From assembly GCF_021655555.1 (NCBI RefSeq), contig NZ_AP023086.1:4928685-4992684 (forward strand): a DNA stretch of 64,000 bases, read 5' to 3'. Origin of the DNA: Marinagarivorans cellulosilyticus (GTDB lineage Bacteria; Pseudomonadota; Gammaproteobacteria; Pseudomonadales; Cellvibrionaceae). Both the position numbers and the translations under genes were made by a program. Positions 46,425 to 55,021 of this stretch are shown here, piece after piece; position 1 is the first letter of the stretch; every line of letters starts with the position of its first letter. The notes below the pieces were generated by a model. The model saw only the letters and a list, made by a program, of their open reading frames with translations, was not told where the DNA came from and made no database searches.

Positions 46425-47771
46425 TTATGCAGCGTTTGATTTACTTAAAATACAATAGTAGAAGCCATCGTGCCCGTTTTCTTGCGGAAACAATTGGCGA
46501 CCTACCGGCCGTTCGGCACCCCAAGCCACATCCGTAATAGAAATATGCTGCGCATCGGGGGTTGCGGCTAAAAACTTTTGCACACTTTTTTCGTTCTCGC
46601 GCGGCAATACCGAGCAAGTGGCATACAGTAAACGCCCACCCGGTGCCAGCGTGGGCCATAGCGCGGCCAGTAATTGTTGCTGTAATTCGGCCAGCTTAGC
46701 AATATCGTCTGCTCGGCGCAGTAACTTGATGTCGGGATGGCGGCGAATAACACCAGTAGCCGAGCACGGTGCATCCAATAATATGCGGTCGAATTGTGTG
46801 CCGTCCCACCATGCGCTGGTATCGCCCGCATCGGCAACCTTAAGTGTCGCATGCAACCCCAAACGGGCTAAATTTTGGCCTACCCGCTCCATGCGTTGGC
46901 CATCAACATCAAGGGCTACTAGCTCTGCTAGTGCGGGCTGGTGCTCAAGAATATGGCAGGTTTTGCCGCCCGGCGCGCAGCAGGCATCTAGCACGCGCTG
47001 CGCTGGCGCTAAATCTAATAGGTTTGCACACAGCTGGGCGGCTTCGTCCTGCACCGCAAACCAACCTTCGTTGTAACCGGGAAAGCTTGTAACATCCGCG
47101 GCTTTGGTTAACGTCAGGGCCTGCTGGCTGTGCGCATTCAAATGGTGTGGTAGATCAAACTGCGCGGCGTAATCGGCACGGTTAATATGCTGCTGGTTAA
47201 TGCGCAAGGTAAGCGGTGGATGCTGATTATTGCCGGTAAGAATAGCCGGCCAACTTTCTGGCCAGGCCTTGCGCAGCATATTAATTAACCACTGTGGATG
47301 CGCGTAGATGTACTGGTCTTCCTTGCTGTAAGGCGCAGGAGCCGCGGATTCGGCGGGCTCTACCCGTTCGCGATTAAAACGCCGCAACACACCGTTGAGT
47401 AACCCCGTAGCCCAATTTTTCTTGAGGGCTTTAGTCGCCTCAACCACCGAGTTAATCGCGGCGTGGTCCGGTATGCGGGTATGTTCTAACTGGTAAAAGC
47501 CCAAATACAACAGCGCGGTAATTTCGGCTTCTTTCGCCTTGATGGGTGTGCTTAACAGGTGCTGGGCGACTATTTCGTACCGCGGTGCGTAACGCGCCAC
47601 ACCAAAACATAGCTCTTGCAGTAAACCTTGATCCCGCTCGACAACCTCTGGGCTATATTGATTCAACGCAGCCGTGAGCGATTGCCCCTTTCGCAAGACA
47701 GCCGCCAACACTTTTGCAGCGGCTATGCGCGTATCCATCGGCTTTTTTGCAATGGGCTTATTAGGGGGCAT
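46425..47771 (-). CDS. rsmB: 16S rRNA (cytosine-967-C5)-methyltransferase RsmB
   Basis: About 448 residues. Uses S-adenosylmethionine to methylate C967 of 16S rRNA. The N-terminal NusB-like RNA-binding domain (about 15-150) contains LQELCFGVARY. The methyltransferase domain has the SAM loop DACCAPGGKT near residue 265, the PCS motif in LLDAPCSATGVIRRHPDIK, and the nucleophile motif YATCS near residue 402. ATG at 47769-47771 lies two bases after the fmt stop; a TTG at 47775-47777 overlapping that stop (TTGA) is the alternative. It forms a tight operon with fmt and def. Confidence 0.95.
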   Translation of the reverse strand: MPPNKPIAKKPMDTRIAAAKVLAAVLRKGQSLTAALNQYSPEVVERDQGLLQELCFGVARYAPRYEIVAQHLLSTPIKAKEAEITALLYLGFYQLEHTRIPDHAAINSVVEATKALKKNWATGLLNGVLRRFNRERVEPAESAAPAPYSKEDQYIYAHPQWLINMLRKAWPESWPAILTGNNQHPPLTLRINQQHINRADYAAQFDLPHHLNAHSQQALTLTKAADVTSFPGYNEGWFAVQDEAAQLCANLLDLAPAQRVLDACCAPGGKTCHILEHQPALAELVALDVDGQRMERVGQNLARLGLHATLKVADAGDTSAWWDGTQFDRILLDAPCSATGVIRRHPDIKLLRRADDIAKLAELQQQLLAALWPTLAPGGRLLYATCSVLPRENEKSVQKFLAATPDAQHISITDVAWGAERPVGRQLFPQENGHDGFYYCILSKSNAA

Positions 47772-47773
47772 AT

Positions 47774-48742
47774 TCAAGCGGCCGGCGCCCCTTCAAATTG
47801 CAAGCCAACGGCCAGTTTATCGGCCATGCCATTAAGTAAATCACGCGCTGGCATAGCCTTTTTACCCGGCATTTGCAGCAAGCTTACGGCAATAGCGCCA
47901 TCGGTAGTGGCAATGTGTAATTTATGTTCAGCATGGCTAATAATTTGCCCGGCACTTGCGCTAGAGGTTTTGCTACTTTGGGCGGCCGAGAAAATGCGCA
48001 CGCGCTCGCCAGCCAGTAAGGTATAAGCCACAGGGAACGGGTTATAGGCGCGTATTTTGCGCAAAATAGTCGCCGTGCTTTGCTGCCAATCAATCGCGCC
48101 CTCTTCTTTACTCAGCTTGTGGGCATAATTGGCTAGCGCGTTATCTTGTACTTCGGGCTGCAGCTTGCCCTCACATAGCTGGTCTAGCGTTGCCAGCAAT
48201 GCATTGGGGCCTAGCGCAGCTAATTTATCGTGCAAACTGCCGGCAGTTTCGTCTGCAGCAATGGGGCAAAACACTTTGTGCAGCATATCGCCAGTATCTA
48301 GGCCAATATCCATTTGCATAATCGTAATACCCGTTTCGGCATCGCCGGCTTCAATGGCACGTTGAATAGGTGCCGCGCCGCGCCAGCGAGGTAAAATCGA
48401 GCCATGCACGTTCAAACAGCCATAGCGCGGGGCATCAAGCACCGCTTGCGGCAGCAGCAAACCATAAGCCACAACAATCATGACATCGGCATTGTGGTCA
48501 GCCAGTATTTGCTGTTGCTCTTCCGACTTTAAGCTTTGCGGCTGAAAAACAGGAATATCCGCCGCTGTTGCCACCTGTTTTACGGGGCTTGCTTGCAGCT
48601 TTTTGCCTCGCCCTGCTGGGCGGTCGGGCTGGGTATACACTGCCACTAGGGTGTGGCGGCTGGTTAATAATTGTTGTAAATGCAGGGCGGCAAAGTCTGG
48701 CGTACCCGCAAAAATAATACGTAACGGTTTATCGGCAGACAT
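47774..48742 (-). CDS. fmt: Methionyl-tRNA formyltransferase
   Basis: A 322-residue enzyme that formylates initiator Met-tRNA with 10-formyl-tetrahydrofolate. The N-terminal Rossmann domain starts IIFAGTPDFAA. The catalytic block NVHGSILPRWRGAAPIQRAI near residue 108 includes the Asn-His pair, and GLDTGDML near residue 147 supplies the conserved Asp. The C-terminal OB-like domain contains IRAYNPFPVAY. It sits between def and rsmB in one transcription unit with a 41-base gap from def, as in most Gammaproteobacteria. Confidence 0.97.
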   Translation of the reverse strand: MSADKPLRIIFAGTPDFAALHLQQLLTSRHTLVAVYTQPDRPAGRGKKLQASPVKQVATAADIPVFQPQSLKSEEQQQILADHNADVMIVVAYGLLLPQAVLDAPRYGCLNVHGSILPRWRGAAPIQRAIEAGDAETGITIMQMDIGLDTGDMLHKVFCPIAADETAGSLHDKLAALGPNALLATLDQLCEGKLQPEVQDNALANYAHKLSKEEGAIDWQQSTATILRKIRAYNPFPVAYTLLAGERVRIFSAAQSSKTSSASAGQIISHAEHKLHIATTDGAIAVSLLQMPGKKAMPARDLLNGMADKLAVGLQFEGAPAA

Positions 48743-48783
48743 AACGTCGTCTCGAAAAGTAATAGTGGAACCTCTGTGTAAAA

Positions 48784-49287
48784 TTAGGCGCGCTTAGCTT
48801 GCTTTTGCAGCTTACCCTTAATGCGGTTGCGCTTGAGGCTAGAAAGGTAATCCACAAAAAGCTTACCGTTGAGGTGATCCATCTCGTGTTGAATGCACAC
48901 GCCAAGCAGCCCATCGGGGGTTAAAGTGAATTCTTTACCGGTTTTATCCAGCGCTGTAACCCGCACGTGGAGCGGCCTCTCGACACTTTCGTAGAAACCG
49001 GGCACACTTAAACAGCCTTCATCGTAGTTTTCTTTTTCACCATCGAGCACTTCAATGCTAGGATTAATAAAAACGAGGGGCTCATTTTGCTTTTCGGAAA
49101 CATCAATAACAATAATTTGCTCGTGGATATCTACCTGCGTTGCCGCCAAACCAACACCCGGCGCGGCGTACATGGTTTCGAACATATCGTCTACAATTTG
49201 ACGTACACGATCATCAACGGTTTGAACAGGGGCTGCAATTGTGCGCAGACGCGGATCGGGGAATGTAAGTATCTCTAACTGTGCCAT
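48784..49287 (-). CDS. def: Peptide deformylase
   Basis: A 167-residue metalloenzyme that removes the N-formyl group from nascent proteins. The three family motifs are intact: GVGLAATQ near residue 45, EGCLSVPG near 89 (Cys metal ligand), and [12 protein letters not shown] near 132 (HExxH). Start at ATG 49285-49287 ([14 protein letters not shown]), the normal N-terminus; the frame stays open 48 codons further but that extension is unlike the family. It is the first gene of def-fmt-rsmB and is divergent from the LysM gene, with about 170 bases between for both promoters. Confidence 0.97.
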   Translation of the reverse strand: MAQLEILTFPDPRLRTIAAPVQTVDDRVRQIVDDMFETMYAAPGVGLAATQVDIHEQIIVIDVSEKQNEPLVFINPSIEVLDGEKENYDEGCLSVPGFYESVERPLHVRVTALDKTGKEFTLTPDGLLGVCIQHEMDHLNGKLFVDYLSSLKRNRIKGKLQKQAKRA

Positions 49288-49457
49288 TGGCCTTTGTGAC
49301 AAACCTCTAGTAAAAAGGTAAAGCGCGCTGTTAACATAGCGCGCACAGGATAGTTTGTGGGCAATGTGGGCCTGTAACACCAGGCTGTCAACCCCTAAGC
49401 AGTAGACTATTATAACGGTTAAAACGTCCAAGGGCCGACACTGACGGGAACAATAAT

Positions 49458-50471
49458 ATGAAAAAACGCATCTTGGGATTACTTGGCGCTATCGTACTAG
49501 CGACTCAGGTCAATGCTGACGAAGTCCAATTACGCGCCGATTACCCAGACCAACACGTGGTAGTCAAGGGCGATACCCTTTGGGATATTTCCAATACCTT
49601 CTTGAATACACCTTGGATGTGGCCGGAGATTTGGCACGTTAACCCCCAAATTGAAAACCCCCACCTAATTTACCCTGGTGATATTGTTCGCCTCATTTAC
49701 CTCGACGGTAAACCGCGCATCGTGATTGATCGCGTTGTGAAATTATCGCCGCAAATGCGTGTTATTGACGAGCGCGAAGCAATTGCTTCAATTCCGCTCG
49801 ACCGCATCAATAACTTTTTGTCGCGCAGCCGCGTTGTCGACGATGGCCAGCTTGAAGCCGCACCTTATGTGGTATCTGGCGAGAACAAGCGCTTACTTAC
49901 CGGTGAAGGCGATCGCGTTTACGCCCGTGGCGATTTCGACGCCAGCATTGCCGCTTACGGCATTTACCGCAAAGGTCAAATCTATAAAGACCCACAAACC
50001 GGTGAAGTGTTAGGCGTTGAGGCTACCGATATCGGCTCTGGCCGCATGCGCGCACTCGACGAAAGCGTAGCGACTTTAGCCCTTACCCGCTCTACCCAAG
50101 AAGTTCGCATTGGCGACCGCTTGCTAGAAGACGAAGAGCGCACGATTGAATCTACTTTTTACCCATCGGCACCCGACGTTGATGTTGATGGCGAAATTAT
50201 TGCGGTAGAAGGCGGCGTAAACCAAGTGGGCAAAATGAGCGTGGTGGTGCTTAACCGCGGCCAGCGCGAAGGCATCAAAATTGGTAACGTCATGGCAATT
50301 TACAAGCGTGGCGGCGAAATTCGCGACCGCATTAAAGGCGATATGGTGCAACTACCTGACGAACGCGCTGGCCTGTTAATGGTATTTCGCACCTTCGAAA
50401 AATTAAGCTTGGGTTTGGTATTGGAAGCAGAGCGTCCGCTTTCGACTAAGGATAAGGTTAAAAACCCCTAA
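49458..50471 (+). CDS. LysM-domain periplasmic protein
   Basis: A 337-residue secreted protein: signal peptide cut near VNADE, then a LysM domain (about 35-85) with [13 protein letters not shown] and [13 protein letters not shown]. The remainder is beta-rich ([44 protein letters not shown]) and matches the conserved LysM protein encoded between def and dprA in Pseudomonas and relatives. LysM binds peptidoglycan, so a cell-wall role is likely, but no enzymatic domain is visible. A strong terminator follows. Confidence 0.9.
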   Translation: MKKRILGLLGAIVLATQVNADEVQLRADYPDQHVVVKGDTLWDISNTFLNTPWMWPEIWHVNPQIENPHLIYPGDIVRLIYLDGKPRIVIDRVVKLSPQMRVIDEREAIASIPLDRINNFLSRSRVVDDGQLEAAPYVVSGENKRLLTGEGDRVYARGDFDASIAAYGIYRKGQIYKDPQTGEVLGVEATDIGSGRMRALDESVATLALTRSTQEVRIGDRLLEDEERTIESTFYPSAPDVDVDGEIIAVEGGVNQVGKMSVVVLNRGQREGIKIGNVMAIYKRGGEIRDRIKGDMVQLPDERAGLLMVFRTFEKLSLGLVLEAERPLSTKDKVKNP

Positions 50472-50513
50472 GTTAAGCCACATTTAAAAACATAGCTGCG
50501 TTATAGCAGCTTT

Positions 50514-50539
50514 AAACAGCGGCTTTTGCCGCTGTTTTT
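50514..50539 (+). terminator. Rho-independent terminator after the LysM gene
   Basis: A perfect 10-bp stem, AAACAGCGGC (50514-50523) with GCCGCTGTTT (50528-50537), around a TTTT loop, ends in a run of T. It overlaps an upstream TTG start candidate of dprA (50526), which argues for the later ATG at 50559. Confidence 0.85.
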
Positions 50540-50558
50540 GTATGGAGCACACGGAAGC

Positions 50559-51701
50559 ATGCACCTAACCCCCACAGAACAACGGATGTTACTACAGCAA
50601 TTACCGCACACAGGCGTAGCTGCCCATTGGCGGCTGCTGGAGCACTACCCAAACCTAACCAACGCTTTCGCCGCACCGGCGCAAGACCTGCGCAAAATAT
50701 TGCACAGCGATGCCGTAAACTGGCTGCTCGAGATTCAAAGTAGCGGTGAAGATCACCCCGCACTTCGCCAAATTCGCGCCAACCAAAACTGGCTTGAACA
50801 GCGGCATATTCACATCGTAGATATCGACAGCGACGATTACCCGCTATTACTCAAAGAAACCAAGCGCGCGCCGCCATTATTGTACGTGTGGGGCGACCCT
50901 ACCCTACTCAACCTGCCACAAATTGCTATCGTCGGCAGCCGTAGCCCCACCGCAGGCGGGCGCAACAATGCGCAAAACTTTGGCCAAGGGCTGGCCGCTG
51001 CGGGTTTTACCATCACCAGTGGTTTAGCGTTAGGAGTTGATATTGCCGCCCACCAAGGCGCCTTAAAAGCCGGTGGCAAAACCCTCGCGGTACTGGGCAC
51101 AGGCATTGATCACATTTACCCCGCACGCCACGTGCATACAGCCGAGCAAATTGCCTCCAGTGGCGGCGCTGTTATTAGTGAATTCCCGCTTGGCACTCGC
51201 GCACTGCCCAGCAACTTCCCCCAGCGCAACCGTATTATTAGCGGCTTATCGTGCGGGGTATTAGTAGTAGAAGCCGCCATTAAAAGTGGATCACTCATTA
51301 CTGCGCGCTATGCGCTACAGCAAAACCGCGAGGTATTTGCTATTCCAGGCTCCATTCAAAACCCGCTTAGCCGTGGCTGCCATGCACTCATCAAAGACGG
51401 CGCCAAACTGGTAGAAAGCGCGGAAGACATCACAGAAGAGCTGCAAGGCATTTTAGCGTTTAAGCGCTCGGAAGTGGGCGTGGCGAAAGCGCCGCAGCAA
51501 GCATCGCTCGCGCTAGAGGGTGCTGAAAGCGCTAGCGAAGTACTTATACTCGAACAGCTGGGCTTCGACCCTGTACCGTTTGATACCCTTGCCGAACGCA
51601 CACAAGTACCAGCCGGAGAACTCATGGCAACGCTCCTGACCATGGAGCTAAAAGGTTTAATCACCAATGCCGGCCACGGTTACGCGCGCGTTCGCAGTTA
51701 A
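50559..51701 (+). CDS. dprA: DNA-processing protein DprA/Smf
   Basis: About 380 residues from ATG 50559. DprA loads RecA on incoming single-stranded DNA in natural transformation. The N-terminal SAM-like region is followed by the Rossmann fold with [10 protein letters not shown] near residue 127, [19 protein letters not shown] near 151, [12 protein letters not shown] near 180 and [10 protein letters not shown] near 217. The C-terminal winged-helix domain ([22 protein letters not shown]) is present. The frame opens earlier at TTG 50526, inside a terminator stem, so the ATG is preferred; its ribosome site is weak. A tRNA gene follows. Confidence 0.93.
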   Translation: MHLTPTEQRMLLQQLPHTGVAAHWRLLEHYPNLTNAFAAPAQDLRKILHSDAVNWLLEIQSSGEDHPALRQIRANQNWLEQRHIHIVDIDSDDYPLLLKETKRAPPLLYVWGDPTLLNLPQIAIVGSRSPTAGGRNNAQNFGQGLAAAGFTITSGLALGVDIAAHQGALKAGGKTLAVLGTGIDHIYPARHVHTAEQIASSGGAVISEFPLGTRALPSNFPQRNRIISGLSCGVLVVEAAIKSGSLITARYALQQNREVFAIPGSIQNPLSRGCHALIKDGAKLVESAEDITEELQGILAFKRSEVGVAKAPQQASLALEGAESASEVLILEQLGFDPVPFDTLAERTQVPAGELMATLLTMELKGLITNAGHGYARVRS

Positions 51702-51715
51702 ACTGCGATGCCATG

Positions 51716-51744
51716 TAGACGAATTACAATTAGCACAGTAGAAT
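51716..51744 (+). promoter_or_regulatory. Candidate sigma-70 promoter of tRNA-Arg
   Basis: TAGACG (51716-51721) and TAGAAT (51739-51744) are separated by exactly 17 bases and lie 16 bases before the tRNA. The -35 box matches the TTGACA consensus at four of six positions, the -10 box at five of six. Confidence 0.5.
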
Positions 51745-51760
51745 CCTGCCTCAGATTTCT

Positions 51761-51837
51761 GCATCCGTAGCTCAGCTGGATAGAGTAGGTGGCTTCGAAC
51801 CACTTGGTCGGGGGTTCGAATCCCTCCGGATGCGCCA
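51761..51837 (+). tRNA. tRNA-Arg (anticodon TCG)
   Basis: A 77-base cloverleaf. The acceptor stem GCATCCG pairs with CGGATGC, followed by discriminator G and an encoded CCA. The anticodon stem GGTGG/CCACT closes on the loop CTTCGAA, giving anticodon TCG (Arg, CGA codon). The D arm (GCTC...GAGT) and the T arm (GGGGG TTCGAAT CCCTC) are intact, with a few G-T pairs. It has its own promoter and terminator. No integrase or repeated 3' end is seen beside it, so it is not currently an attachment site here. Confidence 0.97.
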
Positions 51838-51842
51838 ACATT

Positions 51843-51869
51843 AAAAACCCGCCTACTTGGCGGGTTTTT
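51843..51869 (+). terminator. Rho-independent terminator of tRNA-Arg
   Basis: The stem AAAAACCCGCC (51843-51853) pairs perfectly with GGCGGGTTTTT (51859-51869) around TACTT, five bases after the tRNA CCA end. Confidence 0.88.
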
Positions 51870-51910
51870 ACTATCTGGTTTTAGACCAGCCTCAACAAGC
51901 TAGCGTATTT

Positions 51911-52288
51911 ATGCCTATCATCAAAGTTACATCACTGCCCTTTGAGAACCAAGATAGCGCTGCTTGGCCAGTGCAGGTGTGCGAGCACTTTGCCCGCAGT
52001 ACTGAAATCCCTCTGAAGCATGTTTCTGTTGCATGGCAGCTATTACCCGGCGGGCACTACGCCTATGCCGGCGTTAAAGCACAATATCAACCACAAGACT
52101 CCCACCCTATTATTGCCGAAATAATGCTGCCAGATTTCTACGCACTCGATCGCGTAGAAAAAATTATCAACGCCGCAGTAGAAGCCATTAGCTTTGCCTC
52201 GCGCATGCCCAAAACCAATATTTTTGTGCAGGTAAATCGCGCGCGCTCTGGGGCGGTATATGACGAAGGGCGCATTGTGCGCTGGTAG
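51911..52288 (+). CDS. Tautomerase-superfamily-like protein
   Basis: About 125 residues from ATG 51911 (MPIIKVTSLPF). Pro2 directly after the initiator Met, followed by a beta strand, is the hallmark of the 4-oxalocrotonate tautomerase/MIF superfamily, where Pro2 is the catalytic base. The rest (PLKHVSVAWQLLPGGHYAYAG, EIMLPDFYALDRVEKIINAAVEAI, NIFVQVNRARSGAVYDEGRIVRW) gives the beta-alpha-beta pattern repeated, suggesting a doubled MIF-like subunit. The frame is open for 18 more codons upstream but that part overlaps the tRNA terminator. The substrate is not known; the assignment is moderate. Confidence 0.7.
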   Translation: MPIIKVTSLPFENQDSAAWPVQVCEHFARSTEIPLKHVSVAWQLLPGGHYAYAGVKAQYQPQDSHPIIAEIMLPDFYALDRVEKIINAAVEAISFASRMPKTNIFVQVNRARSGAVYDEGRIVRW

Positions 52289-52325
52289 CCCCCAAACACA
52301 GTGTGCTGCCTAGGATTTCCTTCGC

Positions 52326-52511
52326 ATGAACCATAAACTACAGCTGCCCCAAGTAAACCGTCGCAACCCTATCGCTACTCAAGCTTTTAGCGCCGGCCTG
52401 CAGGCCAAAATATTACCGCTTTACTCTCTACTGCACCGCCGTAAACTAAGGCCCATTCGTCGGGCTATTGCTTGGGTTGTACAACGCCTACTAATTGCCA
52501 TAGCACCATGA
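52326..52511 (+). CDS. Small basic hypothetical protein
   Basis: A 61-codon frame (MNHKLQLPQVNRRNPIATQ...) that is rich in Arg and Lys (RRKLRPIRRAI) and ends in a hydrophobic tail (WVVQRLLIAIAP). AGGA at 52312-52315 is a weak, rather distant ribosome site. I do not recognise the family. It lies between the tautomerase-like gene and the retropepsin operon on the same strand. Could be a real small gene or chance. Confidence 0.35.
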   Translation: MNHKLQLPQVNRRNPIATQAFSAGLQAKILPLYSLLHRRKLRPIRRAIAWVVQRLLIAIAP

Positions 52512-52705
52512 TAAACAGCAATAGGGTAGGGTATCGCTAAAAATGCACTTTATACGCGCATCAGGATTGATATGACATCCGATATACTCGTAGACTTCAA
52601 TCCACCTGACTACACAACCCAAACAAAGCGACTGTTTCACAGAGAATATAGAGAAGAGAAACACGGAGAAGGGACACCCACATCCGCTTTTGCAGGAGAG
52701 CCAAC

Positions 52706-53515
52706 ATGTTATTAAACGGTAAACTGAACGCAGCCGCGCTGCTCGCATTATTCTGTATCAGTGCTGGTTGCGCCAACCAGCAACACCAAGACAACCACAA
52801 AGAACAGTTGGACTGGCAAGCCATGCAATTAGCTCAGCACCAAGCCATGCTGGACTTCCATTATGCCGGTATAGAACAGTTACAGCAGCAGCAAGAAAGT
52901 ATTAATGATTTACTCGAAGTTAACCAAATGCAAATGGCCGAGCTTCTAGAGCGCGTAAAAACACCACAGCAAAACATCCCCAAAACCGACAAACCCGCAG
53001 TAAAAAGCAAAAAAACCAAAGCAAGCAATAACGACGTACCTGCACCACAAAAAATGACGTTAGGGCGTGTAGAGTGGGTTTGGGTTGCCAAGCTACAAAG
53101 CTATTTAAAAGCGCGCATTGATACTGGCGCCAAGTCGTCGTCAATACACGCCAGCGATATTCAATATTTTGAGCGCGACGGCAAACAGTGGGTACGCTTT
53201 AACCTTTTTAGCCATAAAAAGACACGCAATAAAGCCGTAAACCTCACTAATGGTAAAGCAGCTAAGGCGTTCGAAGTGCCCGTTGTACGCACTGTAAAAA
53301 TCAAGCAAGCCTCTGCCGAGGGGCTAGAAAAACGCCCCGTCATTAAGTTGCGTGTTCGCATTGGCAGCCATGAAGATGACGCCGAATTTACCTTAACCGA
53401 TCGCGGCAATATGCTGTATCCCATTTTACTGGGGCGCACATTTATGCAAGACGTTGCTGTAGTGGATGTAAGCCAGGTTTTTGTTCATAAACGCTTAAAA
53501 AAAGCCAAGGAATAA
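52706..53515 (+). CDS. Retropepsin-like (RimB/Zn_protease family) lipoprotein
   Basis: A 269-residue predicted lipoprotein (lipobox SAGC, Cys near residue 22) with a Gln-rich, probably coiled-coil segment (about 30-75) and a Lys-rich linker. The C-terminal domain begins LGRVEWVWV and has the aspartic-protease motif DTGAKSSS near residue 137, then LTNGKAAKAFEVPVVRTVKIKQ and a second half ending YPILLGRTFMQD. This is the family once annotated as ATP-dependent zinc protease, now grouped with single-lobe retropepsins such as RimB. AGGAGAG precedes the ATG. It begins a three-gene operon with a transglutaminase-like membrane protein and an ATP-grasp ligase; a role in hydrolysing the peptide product is inference. 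Confidence 0.87.
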   Translation: MLLNGKLNAAALLALFCISAGCANQQHQDNHKEQLDWQAMQLAQHQAMLDFHYAGIEQLQQQQESINDLLEVNQMQMAELLERVKTPQQNIPKTDKPAVKSKKTKASNNDVPAPQKMTLGRVEWVWVAKLQSYLKARIDTGAKSSSIHASDIQYFERDGKQWVRFNLFSHKKTRNKAVNLTNGKAAKAFEVPVVRTVKIKQASAEGLEKRPVIKLRVRIGSHEDDAEFTLTDRGNMLYPILLGRTFMQDVAVVDVSQVFVHKRLKKAKE

Positions 53516-53518
53516 TAC

Positions 53519-55021
53519 ATGGCACGCCTCAATACCCAGCTGCCCTATATCGTCGTGCTTCTAATGATTATTGGTTGCGCATTAATTGGCTTTAGGCACT
53601 GGGTATCGGGCATTCCTTTTTTACCCGGTGCAACACAAACCATATGGGCCGTAGAGGCCACCATTGAATTCGAAGCCGATGCTGGCCCTATTCAAGCCTC
53701 CTTTACCCTACCTAGCGACCGCGCCAAATACATTCGCGTTAAAGAGCGCACCGCCAGCCCCGGTTTTGGCTTGCGCTTTGTTGAAGACGGGCAAACCCGC
53801 CGCGCCGAGTGGTCCATACGTGAAGCCCGCGGCAAACAAACCCTGTATTACCTGACCGAGCTTAAAGTTGCCGATAACCCAAACGCTAAAGCCCCCGTTA
53901 AGCCAGAAATAGAAAAAACCCGATTTTTAGGCTCTGTTGCCACTACCGCGACTGCGATACTCACCGCGGCACACCAAACCTCTATTGATAATTTTTCGCT
54001 TGCGCGCGAGCTAATAAAAACCTTTAAAACACCCAACGAACAAGCGCAGCTGCTGCTGCAAAAATCAACGGCTAGCGACCGCATTGTAGAACTACTAATG
54101 CTAGCTGATGTGCCCGCCCGCGAAATCGACGTATTAGTTTTAAAAGATGGCGGCAGAAAACAACCCTTGCGCACATGGATTCAAGTTTTTGATGGCAACG
54201 ATATTGCCTACTTCGACCCAACCGGAAAATACAATCCCGAGCAAATAGAATGGCTTATTTGGGAGCAAAACGACGACGCCGTTATTGAGCTTATTGGTGG
54301 CCACGGTGCAACCATTGGCTTTTCTATGCTCAAAAAACAAGTGCCGATTATTGCCCGCCTACAAGAGCCAGAGAACCAAGCTGGGTTATTAAATACCTCT
54401 ATCCACAGCCTACCGCTAAGTGAGCAATCGCTATTCAAAGGCATATTATTAGTGCCAATGGGCGTATTGTTAGTAGTATTTATGCGCATACTTATCGGCC
54501 TTAAAACCAGCGGCACCTTTATGCCTGTATTAATCGCCCTGGCCTTTATGCAAACCAGTTTAGTCACTGGGCTTATCGGCTTTTTGCTGATTGTAGGGGT
54601 TGGCTTGCTAATCCGCTCGTACTTATCCCGGCACAATCTTTTATTGGTCGCCCGCATTGCTTTGGTGATTATTTCTGTCGTACTCATTATGGCGCTATTT
54701 TCTGTATTATCTTTCCGCTTTGGTTTATCTGAAGGTTTAAAGCTTACCCTGTTCCCCATGATCATCCTTTCTTGGACAATAGAGCGCATGTCCATTTTAT
54801 GGGAAGAAGAAGGCGCCAAAGAAGTATTGCGCCAAGGTGGCGGTTCGCTATTTGTCGCCATTTTGGGCTACCTTATAATGAGCAACGATTGGGTTCAGCA
54901 TTTAACCTTTCACTTTTTAGGCCTTCAGTTTATTTTTATGGCCCTTGTATTGTTGTGTGGTAGTTATACCGGCTATCGCTTATTAGAACTTAAGCGCTTC
55001 CGCAGTTTTACGGGGGGCTAA
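53519..55021 (+). CDS. Inactive transglutaminase fused to seven-transmembrane domain
   Basis: A 500-residue inner-membrane protein. One N-terminal membrane segment (about 8-25), then an extracytoplasmic beta domain (TIEFEADAGPIQASFTLPS), then a transglutaminase-like domain (about 150-250). The catalytic Cys and His positions are replaced: LRTWIQVFDG stands where active enzymes have a HAW-type motif, though the Asp region YFDPTG remains. About seven helices follow (from ILLVPMGVLLVVF to the end). This matches the Transglut_i_TM/7TM_transglut architecture. It starts three bases after the protease stop and overlaps the ATP-grasp start by one base. The degenerate domain probably binds peptide. 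Confidence 0.88.
   Translation: MARLNTQLPYIVVLLMIIGCALIGFRHWVSGIPFLPGATQTIWAVEATIEFEADAGPIQASFTLPSDRAKYIRVKERTASPGFGLRFVEDGQTRRAEWSIREARGKQTLYYLTELKVADNPNAKAPVKPEIEKTRFLGSVATTATAILTAAHQTSIDNFSLARELIKTFKTPNEQAQLLLQKSTASDRIVELLMLADVPAREIDVLVLKDGGRKQPLRTWIQVFDGNDIAYFDPTGKYNPEQIEWLIWEQNDDAVIELIGGHGATIGFSMLKKQVPIIARLQEPENQAGLLNTSIHSLPLSEQSLFKGILLVPMGVLLVVFMRILIGLKTSGTFMPVLIALAFMQTSLVTGLIGFLLIVGVGLLIRSYLSRHNLLLVARIALVIISVVLIMALFSVLSFRFGLSEGLKLTLFPMIILSWTIERMSILWEEEGAKEVLRQGGGSLFVAILGYLIMSNDWVQHLTFHFLGLQFIFMALVLLCGSYTGYRLLELKRFRSFTGG

Noticed and set aside
49288..49431. 48-codon N-terminal extension of peptide deformylase
   Set aside because: It is unlike any deformylase N-terminus and covers the divergent promoter region; the ATG at 49287 gives the standard protein.
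50526..50558. TTG start for dprA
   Set aside because: It lies inside the stem-loop of the LysM-gene terminator.
54208..54861. A 217-codon minus-strand frame
   Set aside because: It is antisense to the transglutaminase-7TM gene, whose family assignment and operon position are clear.
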